Source: Gymnopus androsaceus JB14 (Eukaryota > Basidiomycota > Agaricomycetes > Agaricales > Omphalotaceae). From it: DNA of 64,000 nucleotides. The stretch spans positions 62,001 through 126,000 of the forward strand of contig ML769511.1 in NCBI GenBank assembly GCA_009733575.1. The letters run 5' to 3'. The notes beneath the pieces were generated by a model. That model saw only the letters and a list, made by a program, of their open reading frames with translations. It did not search any database and was not told the DNA's origin. How positions within the stretch are numbered: position 1 is the stretch's first letter; each line of letters opens with the position of its first letter. Below, one piece after another: positions 10,676 through 22,594 of this stretch. Made by a program: the position numbers and the translations under genes.

Positions 10676-11737
10676 GACTTTGCTAGTAGAGTTTAAACCA
10701 TCTCAGGTCCAGTCAGCCATCCAGGACGCCACTCAGCTGACATCCACTTCATAGGCAGTCGTAATGGAGCCCACCAGTCCTACGACGACCTCGGAACCTC
10801 AGAATCGGCTGACCAAAAGATACTATATGCATGTCACCAGACACGATGCCGTAGTGAAGATGCAATGTATTCGCAACGTATTCTCTTATTCTACTAAGCC
10901 TAGCTTGACTAGGCTTCACTTCATAGACAACGCTGGAACTCCCTCGGAACCTTCGCTAAAAAGCCATGTATGTCAGCCAGTGGGGTGCCGTAGTGGTATG
11001 CAGTATACTTCCTATTCTGCGAGATAACCCTCACCAGAGCTCTCATGCTGCCACTTTCGCTTTCACGTCGATTATAGTCGTAAAACTCGTTGTTCTCCTC
11101 CAAATGCGAAGATGAGAGCGGGAGAAATTATGAGGTATAGATAACGATCTTGATGGACGTAGGGATGGCTTGGAATGGAATAATCGAGCTTATATATCGA
11201 AACCACCAATCACAGTGATTACGCTTCCGGGTGGTTGCTCGAGGCGAGTGCATATGTCTTATTCGGTCATTTTCGCTTCGCGGGATCCTTACTGTTCTTC
11301 AAGTGACTGTACTGTTATTAAACCACAATTTCAGAGCATCAGAAATTGCGAGAATAGAGCCCGAACAGTGGGATCTAGCATTATCTCAGCCGGTGAGTTA
11401 CTCTCATTGCTCAGTTTGCGTTGTAGCTTACAATAATGTTAGAAATCTTGAGCCTTAACACCACTGTACTAATTATACACTTAGGGATGAGCTCGGTAAA
11501 TCAATGCTTCAAGCCATAAGCAACCCTCTCATTGCCAGAACGCGTCGCGTCGCGTACATAAAAGTGGCGCTTATCTCATCTTATCCTCGTGCCGTAATCA
11601 ATGACGACGACCGCTTAAATATTTCTGTCAAAAAATTCAGTGACTCCGATCGTTCTTTCTCTTTTCCATCGACCTCTTCCCGCCCCTACGCTTCACACCT
11701 TAGCTTCTCCCACTCAAATTACGCGAAAAGCGCCAAA
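10676..11737. other. Intergenic; upstream in-frame ATG of the BCAT gene
   Basis: No separate gene is supported. From 11504 an ATG is in frame with the aminotransferase start at 11738 and would add 78 residues. The 60 bp before 11738 are pyrimidine-rich like a 5' leader, so 11738 was preferred. The extension has several arginines and serines and could be a mitochondrial presequence in a longer transcript. Confidence 0.4.
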
Positions 11738-13314
11738 ATGTCTAATCCCGAATGGAGATCTGTAGGCAATGGGCATCTCGAAGGTCCTATCCCTATTCCG
11801 GATTTAGATGTGAGGTTTTCTATCGAGTCGTCGTCTCGCACTAGCTGACAATTATATCTTCCAGCCCTCAAAGCTCACCATCACCCTAAGTGAATCTCTC
11901 AAACCCATTCCCGAACCTGAAAGCCTTATATTCGGCGGGGTAAGTCATTCTACCACGTCTCTCGAGGTCGTCCCGGATCTTAACACGAAGCTCAAGACAA
12001 TGTCAGACCACATGCTTGTTGCCTCCTTTGATCCCGTCACTGGATGGTCTGCGCCAGAAATCAAACCCTATGGTCCGTTCACCTTGGATCCGGCTTCTAG
12101 TTGTTTCCAATATGCGACGAATATATTCGAAGGAATGAAGGTCGGTTCTGGATTCTGGTGTTAGCAGTGTAGCGACTATGCTAACATGCAGAGGGACTGT
12201 CTGGTTGTCAAATATATAGGCTTATGTTGGTCCGGATGGTACACCACGGTTATTCAGACCTGATAAGAACATGACGCGCTTGGCACGGTCGGCTGAAAGA
12301 GTCGCATTACCAGTAAGTTGCTTGTATTTCGGATTTCTTTCTCCCTTGGTTGATCAAGTGTGTAGCCTTTCAACTCCGACGCTTTGTTGGAACTCATCAA
12401 GAAACTCGTCGTTGTGGATAAGAAATGGATACCGAATCTAGAAGGCCACAGTTTGTATATGCGTCCTACTATCATTGGAACTCGAGCATGTATGTATGTC
12501 GAGTGCTGCCTTGTAAATTCCTTTATTTAAATTCTTCTTTTCAAGCCTTGGGTGTTACCGCCTCCGACCATGCCCTTCTCTACGTTATCCTTTCTCCAAC
12601 TGGGCCATACTTCCGTACAGGGCCCAAACCAATCTCGCTACTGGCCACTACGCAAAACGTCCGGGCATGGCCTGGAGGAACAGGCTCGCACAAGCTTGCA
12701 GGCAATTATACATCCGGATTTTCGCCACAGAGGAAAGCTGCGAAGCAGGGATATGATCAGCTTTTATGGTTGTTAAAAGATGAAAGTGGATGGAAAGTCA
12801 CAGAGGCAGGTGCTATGAATGTTTTTGTTGTGGTTGGTAGAGACGATGGAGGTACCTCTATTGGACTTACTGGGGTGTCAACATTCTAATAGAATCTCCA
12901 CTTTCAGATATAGATCTCGTTACTCCACCTCTAGATGGAACGATTTTACCTGGTGTCACGCGAGACTCGATCCTCGCCATCACCAACGCACACACAGCTG
13001 GAAAGCTCACTTTACCCGGTATCCCTCCAACCAAACGCATACACACGCATGAGCGACCATTCACTATTGCTGATATGGACCGCTGGCTCGAGCAAGACAA
13101 GCTACAAGAGATGTTCGCTGTTGGGACAGCCGCTGTCGTTGCGCCTGTAGGGCGTGTTGGTTTCCAGGATGAGGACGATTCGAAAATTAGGGATTTGTTA
13201 TTACCTTCTTATGAGGGTGGTATGGGACCCGTGAGCTGGGCAGTGCGGAAGATGATAGTTGACATACAAGAGGGACGATTTGAGTGGGAGGGATGGAGCG
13301 TTCGTTGCGAGTAA
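11738..13314 (+). CDS. Branched-chain-amino-acid aminotransferase
   Basis: Seven exons (11738-11809, 11865-11939, 11997-12140, 12220-12312, 12366-12489, 12546-12851, 12908-13314) join in phase into 406 aa, the usual length for fungal BAT enzymes. It transfers the amino group between leucine, isoleucine or valine and 2-oxoglutarate using pyridoxal phosphate. Diagnostic features are DHMLVASFDPVTGWSAPEI near the N-terminus, NIFEGMKAY, RLARSAERVALP, and AWPGGTGSHKLAGNYTSGF, whose lysine is the Schiff-base residue of fold-type IV aminotransferases. GYDQLLWLL and the C-terminal MFAVGTAAVVAPVG phosphate-binding loop follow. The start at 11738 has an AAA upstream. An in-frame ATG at 11504 would give a longer, possibly mitochondrial form. 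Which of the yeast Bat1 or Bat2 roles it serves is not decided by the sequence. Confidence 0.95.
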
Positions 13315-13813
13315 AAAGTATATTTGTCCATACTTGGAGTAATATATCCAGCTTTGACTTTCTTGTTATGGATGGCGGCCCGGATAGGCTTAGTAAGCAG
13401 CGCCTATGGTCTTTGTTCTTGTTCTACGATGCGCTTAAGTGCGACGACAACTCTATTCTAGCGGAAAACAACAACGTTCAAGGTCGTCACGATATCAATT
13501 CTGGCTCAAGCGACGTTTTTGTATTCAGTCGTCGGGTTCTTGTTCTTGTCGTCGTTGACTGGATTTGCGCTTGCTGGTTACCTTTTTCATGGCTTTTGTA
13601 TCCTATTGTATAGGTACAATGTCACTTCTGTCAACATCCAAATTCAAGCGCTACTTGACGATGGGTTTATTCATTTCTTGTTCTTCGTTCAAAGCTTTTG
13701 TTGGGCCATTGACGACCGGATGGACATAAAAGCCAAGGTACTACAGATCGATGAGTTTAACAAACTTGCTCTCTAATCTAAGCAAGGCTTGGCTTCTCAT
13801 CTACCTTTCTACA

Positions 13814-15231
13814 ATGGCATCAACTTCATACTATTATCCTCAGTACACTGCTGGTCCTACACGCAACCATCACCATCAGCAGCAGCAGCAGCACCGCGAT
13901 GCTTCCTCTGGAAGGAAACACTCCGCGCCCTTCTATCAGTCGACTAATCACCATTCTTACCATGCCATTCCTACATTAAAACGCGTAGCACCGTCAACGC
14001 CCGTCTTTGAATCCTCTCTCCCAAAGACCAAACCGACCTTCGTGTCCGTCTGTTCCATCGCCTCAGAGATGCAAGTCTCATGGGCCATATGCCTAGTGGC
14101 TTTCCCTTCCGCCATACCCTCGATCTCAATGGAAAAGGAAAAGCCAAAGTATCATACGAACCGTACGATATTCGCCTTACAGCGCCGGAATTTGGTCCAC
14201 GGGAACATGTCGGGATCGTGTTCAAGGGCCCGAGTTCGCAGGAGACGATGATGCATGGCTCCTCTTCTTCTTCACGATACTTTACTTGGCAGGTATACGC
14301 TTCTGCTGGCGAATCCCGCTCACATCATACAAAAGCATCTTGTGAGTAACTACTTCCTCTATCCAGCATAAAAATCTGATCATTGCTTCCAGTCCGTTCA
14401 ATCCTCGCCCAAGTTCGGGTCGACCCCGCCGTCATGCACTCAACCTACGGACATTTCCTCCGCTCCAACCCCGAAGTCATCTCCCGCGCCCTTTCCATAT
14501 CTCTAGAACTCGGCGTCCTCCTAACCATCTGCATCGCAGATCCCGATAGTAATGCTTACCTTGGGAGCAGCAAGCTCATTAAATCTGTTATGAATCACCG
14601 AAAACGCACCTCTTCGACTGCTACGAGGGAGCAGTCACTCTGGGATTACTGGTGTCTGACGAATGGACTTGGTGTACCTTACGGATCCCTAGGGCTGGCC
14701 AATCCGGTAGCGGGAGACGATATATTGTATATCGGAACGAGTAACCACGGGTGTGTGGATATATTATATACGTGTCCAAACGCGTATGCATAGACGGTGA
14801 CGGAAATCGTCGAGCTCGAGCTCCGTTCGTCGGCCTTCTTCTTTGCTCTTCGGCTGGACTCCCTCGCATACCATTTCACGGACTACACGCATTTCACGAA
14901 TGCACGAATCATCAAAACCAAAACCTATCTTACGACCGTCATGATTATGCCTTGCATGACTCTTACAAATATTCTAATACTAATGCTAACGCTCTTACGC
15001 TACTCAAACGTCTTTCTCACGCTACATCCACTTACCTGTTATGATTTGCATATCGTCTCGTCGTATTGCTCACTGTTTTGCTCTAGAATTGCTTTCTCAT
15101 TGTATCTTTATCGATCTACGTTAGCCTATTGTAAACCTTTAATCTTCTCGTTTTGTATATATAATATCCATCTACAGATAATTTACACAAAATCTACACA
15201 CTGCACAACCGTTTATTTGATTTTGTTGTGA
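13814..15231 (+). CDS. Unknown protein with N-terminal H/Q tract, model uncertain
   Basis: The start at 13814 (ACAATGGC) gives a low-complexity N-terminus with a short histidine/glutamine tract (HHHQQQQQH). The convincing conserved-looking part begins in another frame near 14040 (DLRVRLFHRLRDASLMGH, then YEPYDIRLTAPEFGPREH). It continues after an intron (donor GTGAGT at about 14342, acceptor before 14392) as FRSILAQVRVDPAVMHSTYG and ISLELGVLLTICIADPDS, then LANPVAGDDILYIGT. A further exon near 14797 reads VTEIVELELRSSAFFFALRL. The frame change near 14020 is either a one-base break or an intron with a weak GTCAAC donor; the last junction and true 3' end are also unsettled. No domain was recognised. 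Confidence 0.5.
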
Positions 15232-15300
15232 CGCGCTTGTATCGTAGAAGCTATATACAAATCCGCATTTATAGTTGTACGATCAAAGAAGTCTGTGCTC

Positions 15301-15797
15301 TCAAATCTCGAGAACTAGCTGCAGCGTACATCGGTATACTCTCCCGGAGCCACTGCCCACTCCTGAGCGATAACATTCTAGAACGAGAAATCCCGCTTCA
15401 ATAGCTGGAACGTAACGTTGACTAGATTCTCCTGGCTCAATCGTAACCTTCTCGAATCCATCGAAACTGGCGAATAGGCTGATCAGCAGCATCTTGGGTA
15501 GGTCAGTGTACAACTGAGCAATCTCTGTTCCGGCGACAGACCCATTATTGGTAATCTGGATCGTGAGCGTAGCTGCTGAATCCCATAGGTCTACGCGACC
15601 ACCGACAGAGGGAGTTCCAGTGAACAAACCAGCAGTCAAGTTGCTCATTTCAGCAGAGAGGTCACCGTAGAAGAAATCGACTTACTATAACCTGACGATA
15701 ATAACGCGGTCTCATTGTAAGAAGACACAGTTGATGAAACAAAAGTCGCGCTGAGGCCATTTAGAGACAGCAGAGCAAGAGCAAGTGGTGGAAACAT
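15301..15797 (-). pseudogene. GH3 beta-glucosidase remnant, C-terminal fibronectin-III-like domain
   Basis: An exon starting at the ATG 15797 encodes a secretion-signal-like segment (MFPPLALALLSLNGLSA). Downstream, GGRVDLWDSAATLTIQ, TNNGSVAGTEIAQLYTDLP and GFEKVTIEPGESS match the fibronectin-III-like domain at the C-terminus of family 3 beta-glucosidases. The expected continuation is in another frame (VTFQLLKRDFSF, stop, NVIAQEWAVAPGEYT), showing a frameshift plus a stop where the family has Trp (TGG to TAG), and a further shift precedes SSRDLR. The catalytic domains are absent. It is a decayed fragment, perhaps left by a deletion joining the first and last parts of a secreted enzyme gene. 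Confidence 0.8.
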
Positions 15798-16672
15798 GGA
15801 GGAAAGGAGGACAAATGCATAAGATTAACTCCTATGGATGTGGTTAATTATAGAGGAGTTGGAGGGTTGGAGCATCTCTCCCGCATCCTTTAAGTAGCTT
15901 TCTCTATCGCGAAGGTAGCCAAACAGCCAATGAATGCACAATGATCACAGGACGTCGCTTATGCTGTTGACCCACAGGCGTACGGTCGAACCCGCAATTG
16001 TCGCCAAATAAATAAGTATATTATAGTCATTCTCATAATCGACGAGAGCAAGACAATCGAGGTACACTGAGTGGCCCCATAGCCTGAGGTCGAGCAAATC
16101 AATGGGCATAAGTTAATTCGAGGAATAGGCACTAGCTTGAAAACAGGAAGAAACGACCATTTTGGACAGTTTATGAGCTGCGTTGGTGTATTGAATCCTG
16201 TCCCACTATGCGCTGGGCCGCTGGTGAGCCTGAATTTCCGATATGTGAAGATTCGAATTTCAAATGCTGCGATGTGATTCGACGGCACAATAAGTTTCAC
16301 GGACCATAATTTTCGAGATGATAAGGGCAACGAATTGGGGTCAAGTAAGATAGATAAATCTTGAATATTATTGAGCACACCGAAGCTGGCAAAACAAAAG
16401 TACCACCTACCAGTGAGATTCTGTACAAGACTATCCTTCTATGCGGCCGCTTGACATAAATTCAACTAAGAATTTAGTAAGAAAGCAAAGGGCATGCAAG
16501 GTAGTTTGAGCGCTTGGAAATTATTAGACGCGCGCACGCACCTCTTTTCTTCCTAACTCAGTTTATAATTAGTAACTCCGAGTCCGAGCTACAAGCCATG
16601 ACGAATTATAAATCACAGTTTCGCCCACAGTTTTTCCAGCACAAGCCACCTTAAACTTCCTTCAGGCCTACT
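15798..16672. other. Intergenic, no gene seen
   Basis: A 139-codon minus-strand frame at 15959-16378 has no family resemblance and is treated as chance. The region serves as the promoter side of the divergent GH3 remnant and nitronate monooxygenase. Confidence 0.4.
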
Positions 16673-17984
16673 ATGATCCCAATGACTCCGATGAGTACTA
16701 AACTGACTAGGCTACTGGGTATGTATGAGTTAATTCGATGCTCGATGATCCAACACTGCTATGCTAACTACAGGCCTCAAAACTCCAATGGTCAGTGCGC
16801 CGATGTACTATGCCTCCACTCCAGCAATGGCTGCTGCAGCCACTCGAGCTGGTGGATTTGGATTCATCGCTGCTGGTGAGCAATATCTACTATGTCTATC
16901 ACAGTAGCATCGCTCCTTCGTCCAGCTCAGCTTCCATTTATACCGTGACATAGGTTTCACAGAATCCCAAGTTCTCATCGATGAGCTATCCACCATCCGA
17001 TCAATCCTCAAAACCCCTGCCGACGATCCCATACCCGCAGGCGTAGGTTTCCTCGGATGGATTCTGGATACCACAGAATCATCCCCCGACCCACGTCTCC
17101 CGGCTGTCCTCGCACAACGCCCGAGAGCTATCTGGTTTGCCTTTGGAACACATCTTGGCAAGTATGTAGCTCAAGTTCGTGCATATGATGCTGGACGTTC
17201 CCCGGGTGAGGATCACAAGACAATCATTTTTGTTATTGTCAATTCTGTTGATGAAGCTTTACGAGCTTCGAATGAATGGGCTGTGGATGTTCTTGTAGCT
17301 CAGGGTAAGTAATACATCCTAGCTCCAAGATGTAGCTCGAGTCTTCGGTATGATAACAAACATCCGAATAGGAATCGAGGCAGGAGGTCACGGAAAAGGA
17401 GATGCTCCCTCCCTTCTCACTCTTTTGCCCTCCATCCTCACCGCGATCCCTTCCGGACCTAATAGACCAGTTATTCTCGCAGCCGGAGGCATCTCAACTG
17501 GACCACAGATCGCCAGTCTGCTCACAATGGGCGCAGATGGCATTGTTCTGGGTTCCCGTCTCCTATGCACGCCCGAATGCATGTATAGCGATAAAAGCAA
17601 GCAAGTAATCCTCAATTCGACATTCACTGCTACGATGAGGAGCGGCGTCTTTGATGAAGTCAATCGAACTGCATTCTGGCCGGAAGGTATTAATGGTAGA
17701 GCCATTGTAAATGATATCATGAAAGATGCTAGGAGTGGGATAAGTCTTGAGGAAAGGTTGAAGAGATATGATCAGGGATTGGCTAATGGTGAGTCAAATA
17801 GGCTTGTGATTTGGGCAGGAGAAGGGGTTTGTTTTGTGAACGATAGAAAAAGTACAGAGGTAAGTACCCCTGCACTGAAGCTCATCATTTGATTGACCAT
17901 TCTGTGTAGGACATTATCCACCAACTTGACGAGGAGGCAGTCGTAGCACTACGCAACGTTGCAGGAATCTTGGAATCCAACTAG
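16673..17984 (+). CDS. Nitronate monooxygenase
   Basis: Five exons (16673-16718, 16774-16875, 16954-17304, 17372-17859, 17910-17984) encode 353 aa, typical for FMN-dependent nitronate monooxygenases (formerly 2-nitropropane dioxygenases), which oxidise alkyl nitronates to carbonyl compounds and nitrite. Motifs of the TIM-barrel are visible: TPMVSAPMYYASTPAMAAAT and GGFGFIAAG near the N-terminus, AGVGFLGWIL, GIEAGGHGKGD (FMN phosphate region), VILAAGGISTGPQIASLLTM and GADGIVLGSRLLCTPE. The gene is tail to tail with the dehydratase gene, with 132 bp between stop codons. Physiological substrate (for example propionate-3-nitronate) is not revealed by the sequence. Confidence 0.93.
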
Positions 17985-18116
17985 ATATGAAGCGTTCACA
18001 GGATTTCCTATTGTACAAACGTTAATGGTGTTTACGTTGAAACGTGATATAATTGCTACAGTACTTGTACGCAATGAATGCCTACAAAAAATAGTGCAAT
18101 AGGTATAACATGCCGT

Positions 18117-19956
18117 CTATGCCTTCTTTCCCTTTGCACCCAACCAATACGACCCATTAGGCCACTCAAACTCAGCGATACTGGTTTCAAACATCTCGAT
18201 ACTACAGAGAAAACATCACTCAGTTATTCGCCCTATTTTTCTTTGCAAAAACCGTACCTGTACCCCTCTGTAGGGTTCGTAGGAACATTATATCGTCCCT
18301 TTGAGTTAATCGAGCATGGGGTGACAAAGTGCTCATGCAGATGATCTACGAATTCGAGAACGTTACGTTCCATGGTGCCAGAGATGGCAATATAGTCGAT
18401 TAGACTGACAGGGTAGATTGATTAATGAATTTACGAACGAGACAGCGTATATCCACTGACCTCAAGTGAATAACATATTCGCACAAGCCAACACCACCTG
18501 CATGAGGACATACGGGAACTCCGAACCTAGTAACGAAAAGCACCACGAGACATAGGCTCAGTAAACATCCGAAGATCCGAGAATCAACCAAGAAGACGAC
18601 GAATAGCGGAGAACATAAACAGGGAAGAAAAAAAACTTACTTTGCGGCCATAAGCAACACACTAATAACCTCACTCACACCCGCCAATCGGCACGAATCA
18701 ATCTGGCAAACATCGATGGCCTCGGCCTGAAGCAGCTGCTTGAATACCATCCTATTATGCGCGTGTTCACCCGTGGCGACACCGATGCCATGGGGTTTGA
18801 GTGCTTTACGAACCGCAGCGTGACCGAGAATATCATCTGGTGCGGTAGGCTCCTCGATGAACCAAGGCTGGATCTCCTCCAGCCCCTTGACATACTCAAT
18901 CGCTTGCGGTACATCCCATACCTGATTCGCATCGATCATCAGTACGCTTCCCGTAGGACCAGCGTTCTTCCCCTTCAAGTCCTCGCCGTTGGGATCGCGA
19001 GGGGCGGTCCCGGATGGGAGGTACTGTGGGTCGTCGATGATGGAACGGATAATCTTGCCTCGGCGGAGGTCATTGGCTTGGTCGGCACCAACTTTCATCT
19101 TGAAGTGGTTGAAGCCCATGGCGACGGCTTCTTTAGTTAGACGGGCGACCTTTTCATCAGAATAGCCTAGCCATCCGGCGGAGGTGACATAGGCAGGGTA
19201 TCTGAACAAGATGAATGAGGCTCAGCGGATGGGAGGATGTACGGTGCAACGACTAACCCAAGTTCCCGGACCTTTGCCTCCCTTTCGGCTTTTGAGCTTT
19301 CGTTCTTCTTCAACATCTCCAGCGCCTCCTCTTTCGTGATAGCATCCGAAATGTACCGCCAAGCCGCAGAACGAACAAGTTCCTCCGGGGAGAAGTCTAC
19401 TACAAGCTTCCAAAGAGGTTTTTGCCTTGACCGAGCGTACATGTCCCATACTGCGTTGTTCACTGCGCCAGTAGCGATGTGGATGACACCCTTTTCAGGA
19501 CCGATCCAGCGTAGTTGAGGATCAGACATCATAAAGTCCCAGGTTTTGCCCATGTCTGAGAAGAGATCCTCGGTCTCTTTGCCGACAAGTCGGTTTGCGA
19601 CTTCGCGAATGGCGATACATACCTGAGTTGGGTTAAGTGATTATAGAATTAGAACAAAAGTCATAAACGCACAATATCGTTTCCTCGTCCAATAGTAAAG
19701 GTCATTCCGTGTCCGACAAGCTCAGAATCCGTTAACAGTGTAATGTAGGCAGAAGAATAGTCGCAATCGGTGTTCCTGGAATGATTCCAATTAAGAGAAA
19801 CCTGAAAGATTAACGAGAAATTCTTACATGGCGTCCGTACCATCCCCTGTAAGGGAAGTAGGGAACCTGACATCTAGAGAATGCCATTGGAATGGCGCAG
19901 TCACCAAAGAGAAAAGATCACTAACCGTGAATCTCGAATCCAGTAATCTTAGGCAT
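18117..19956 (-). CDS. Enolase-superfamily sugar-acid dehydratase, L-fuconate dehydratase type (ENOSF1-like)
   Basis: Eight exons on the minus strand (19926-19956, 19828-19873, 19673-19775, 19258-19622, 18641-19201, 18461-18526, 18258-18404, 18117-18201) encode 467 aa. The mandelate-racemase subgroup signature is complete: HFKMKVGAD supplies the K-x-K base, VLMIDANQVWDV and PWFIEEPTAPDD supply Mg-binding acids, and GVATGEHAHNRMVFKQLLQA supplies the Glu and the His region. FGVPVCPHAGGVGLCEYV near the C-terminus is characteristic of L-fuconate dehydratases and vertebrate ENOSF1. The expected reaction is dehydration of a sugar acid to a 2-keto-3-deoxy acid. The start codon at 19956 precedes PKITGFEIH, which fits the family N-terminus. 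Every splice phase closes. Confidence 0.92.
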
Positions 19957-20870
19957 AATGATAGACAGAGTAAGAGAGGGAATAATTCAACATCCTAGAC
20001 TTTGCAGCGCTTTTATGGGGAAGAGAGCGATATCGGTCCGTATGTACAATCCGATATTAAACGCATCGATCGGCCCTACGGGCCGACGGACGGATCAAGA
20101 TATACGGCCCGGATTCGTTTCTCCGCATTCTCCGCTGAATTGTTGACAGAAACGTAGCGAAAAAAAATCACCAAGGAACGCATCTTGACGAGAATGGATT
20201 GAGCCAGCCCGTTGCAAAACCTAAAGGACAGGAAGTCTTCCAACTCGATCCCCGCGGTGGAACGCCATCTTGACTCCGAGTACTAGTTATGATACTCCGA
20301 GAAGATCCTAGCCGGACCTAGCAATTTGTTGGTGCAAAGAAAAATTGTAGGTATTGAAGAGATCAAGGGGGCTGACTGGAATGAGGGATGAGCTTGGAAC
20401 GAGAGCTGTAATTATTGCTCCATAGATATGGACTGCCATTCCGACTCAGTCAAGTTAGTCATATTGGCTGGGAATAAGTTCATTGAGCATTCGACCATGA
20501 AGGAGCGTAATTATCACAGATTAACCTGCCAGTTGTGTGAATAGCCCTCTTGCTTTGAAATCTCGTTGTAATAGCAGAAGTTGAGCAGAACTTTCCGAAG
20601 AAGGTCGCAGAACAGTGTGCCAAATTGAAAGTCTATTGGACCAGTAGTTTCGCCAGTTAAAAGACCTGTATTGAAAGTTGAGGATCAAAGAGGACATGCT
20701 TGTAGCTCCGACGTTCAAACGTTCAAGGTTCAGCTGGAAATAAGATTCAGAGACGCGCTTAAGCGCTTGCTTGCTGTCCGTCCGGCCGGCCCACCTGACC
20801 TTGATTTTGACACAGAAGTCATAAACTAGCTTTCTTACCTACCACCATCATCGAAACATCTTCTACGTCC
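19957..20870. other. Divergent intergenic region
   Basis: A 914-bp gap between the dehydratase start and the divergent unknown gene at 20871. No additional gene is supported; it must contain both promoters. Confidence 0.5.
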
Positions 20871-22018
20871 ATGGCTCCAAACTTTCGATTTCCGTTAGAA
20901 CAGTCTATCTCCGCTTGTATCCACAAAAATGCCACTTCAAAAAGTCCTATTGTTATTGATTACGATGCTCTACAAAACATTCCTTGGGACAATGCAGAGT
21001 ACGAGGCTGGTCTCACCAAAGTGTCGGCGATGGTAGCGAAGAATCTAAAGACTGAGAGATATGGAAATATCAATTCAACACAGTTTCTCGCAGTGAGTAT
21101 TAGTAGTACCTTTTCGTTCGTTACTGACAATTTCCGTTCAGTTATCTGCTTCAATCGCTCGTTCAAATCTAGCAATTCACAACCGATTCAACTTCAAGTC
21201 AAACGGAATCGATTTTACCCCAGATTTACCCCAGAAACCCTCTCCTACGCTCCTGCTGCTCTCTGCCATCGGCCGAGGAATTTTGGACTTTGATGATGAA
21301 TTTGTCGACAAAGGCTGGCTTCCACTATTGGAAAATCTTGCTGCAGTACATCAGTCATGGTAAGAAATGTTAGCAATCTTCATGTCGTTTCTCTTCTGAC
21401 TTACTGCCTTATAATAGGGAATCCTTCGAACAGAAAGTAAAGGACTCGAAAGGTAAGAAAGGGGGTTTTTGACTGAGACATGTGTCTGACGGTGACTGTT
21501 TTCGCAGGTTATCGTAGGATCGCTTTAGACGACGTTACCAATTTCACTCCAGTGCCAGAGGTGAGAGAGATACACTCGTTTGAATATCGAATTGCTTACC
21601 GAGTCGGTTCAATTTCCCAGAGAACTGCTGCTGCTGTTAGAAGGCGAACAGATTCGATGGATGAAGAGCTCAAGAGCCTATCGAAGAGGTACCGGTTTAC
21701 ATCAGGTATGCACGATACATGTTTCACGCTGCTGAAGCTTCTTAAACATCTCGTCTGTTAGATTCTTTGCCTGTATCCCTATCGTCCGCAACTTCAAGAC
21801 TGCATGGGAAGGGGAAGAAGCTTTTATTCATTGTGCGTTTTTTTCGCGTTCGTGTTTGCATGCATTAATCTTCTCAGCAGGAAAGTCCTTCTGATCGCAG
21901 AGAGACACTCAAGATTCGTTTACCACTCAAATCACTGCTATCCACTGTGCAAGTTGACCTCATGCCGGAGCTGAAATCGGCGTTCGATTCTGATTCGGAG
22001 TTTGACGATGACGTCTGA
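20871..22018 (+). CDS. Unknown protein with acidic C-terminus
   Basis: Six exons (20871-21092, 21142-21359, 21418-21452, 21508-21705, 21762-21832, 21881-22018) join in phase into 293 aa starting MAPNFRFPLEQSISACIHKN. Features are a central hydrophobic stretch (PTLLLLSAIGRGIL), a tryptophan-bearing segment (VDKGWLPLLENLAAVHQSW), a basic cluster (AAAVRRRTD and KRYRF) and an acidic tail (FDSDSEFDDDV). No signal peptide, transmembrane span or catalytic motif was recognised. Clean splicing of all six exons supports a real gene. The tRNA-His gene lies 354 bp downstream. Confidence 0.7.
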
Positions 22019-22371
22019 AGATATACTTGCTGCATGTCGAGCTAGAGTCGAGCCCGCCGCACACTCACCCAGCACCTTCATTGTTCTCAAGTTCTCGATC
22101 CGTTACAAGTCCGACGTCTTGTTCTCTCTATGTTCTATTCTGCATTCAAACACATTTCGCGCGACACCCACAGGCTATATCTTCCTATCTCTTAGCACCA
22201 ACAAATCGACCTCATCCGCTTACACAATGCTTCCAATCACAAGAAATTACCTCCTTTACTTCCTACCTACCTTCAAAGCTGCTACCCTTGACAACCACCT
22301 ACTTACGTGCGAATGATCTACCACCGGATATTGACTACACTCTGGAAGAGATGTGATTTTCGATTTGCAAT

Positions 22372-22470
22372 GTCCCTGTCGATTAGTGGTCAAATCATCA
22401 CGTTGTGGTGAGTGCCTTCAGCGCATTTACGTACCCCGTGAAGCCGGGAGCTCGAATCTCCCCAGGGACA
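22372..22470 (+). tRNA. tRNA-His(GTG) with a 27-nt intron
   Basis: A perfect 7-bp acceptor stem (GTCCCTG with CAGGGAC) and a D-arm GATT/AATC are present. The anticodon stem TCACG pairs with CGTGA across an intron at 22409-22435, and the anticodon loop TTGTGG+C carries GTG. The T-arm is GGGAG-CTCGAAT-CTCCC and the discriminator base is A. The intron sits one base 3' of the anticodon (after position 37), the standard place for eukaryotic tRNA introns. The -1 G needed for histidyl-tRNA synthetase is not encoded (the preceding base is T), consistent with addition by Thg1. Confidence 0.93.
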
Positions 22471-22489
22471 TACACCGTGTGGCTGGATG

Positions 22490-22496
22490 TTTTTTT
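22490..22496 (+). terminator. RNA polymerase III T-run after tRNA-His
   Basis: Seven consecutive T residues lie 20 nt downstream of the tRNA 3' end, as expected for polymerase III termination. Confidence 0.7.
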
Positions 22497-22594
22497 CACA
22501 AGGGTTCAACTCTATTGGCAGACAAAAAAATTACAAAAAGATTACTGAAGGTAGTGCAAGAAGATAAAATATAGGAACGTTCAGATGTCTATTA

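Noticed and set aside
11504..11737. Longer BCAT start as main start codon
   Set aside because: The stretch looks like a pyrimidine-rich 5' leader and contains no clear presequence; kept only as an alternative.
15959..16378. 139-codon minus-strand open frame
   Set aside because: No recognisable motif and it lies in a promoter region; probably chance.
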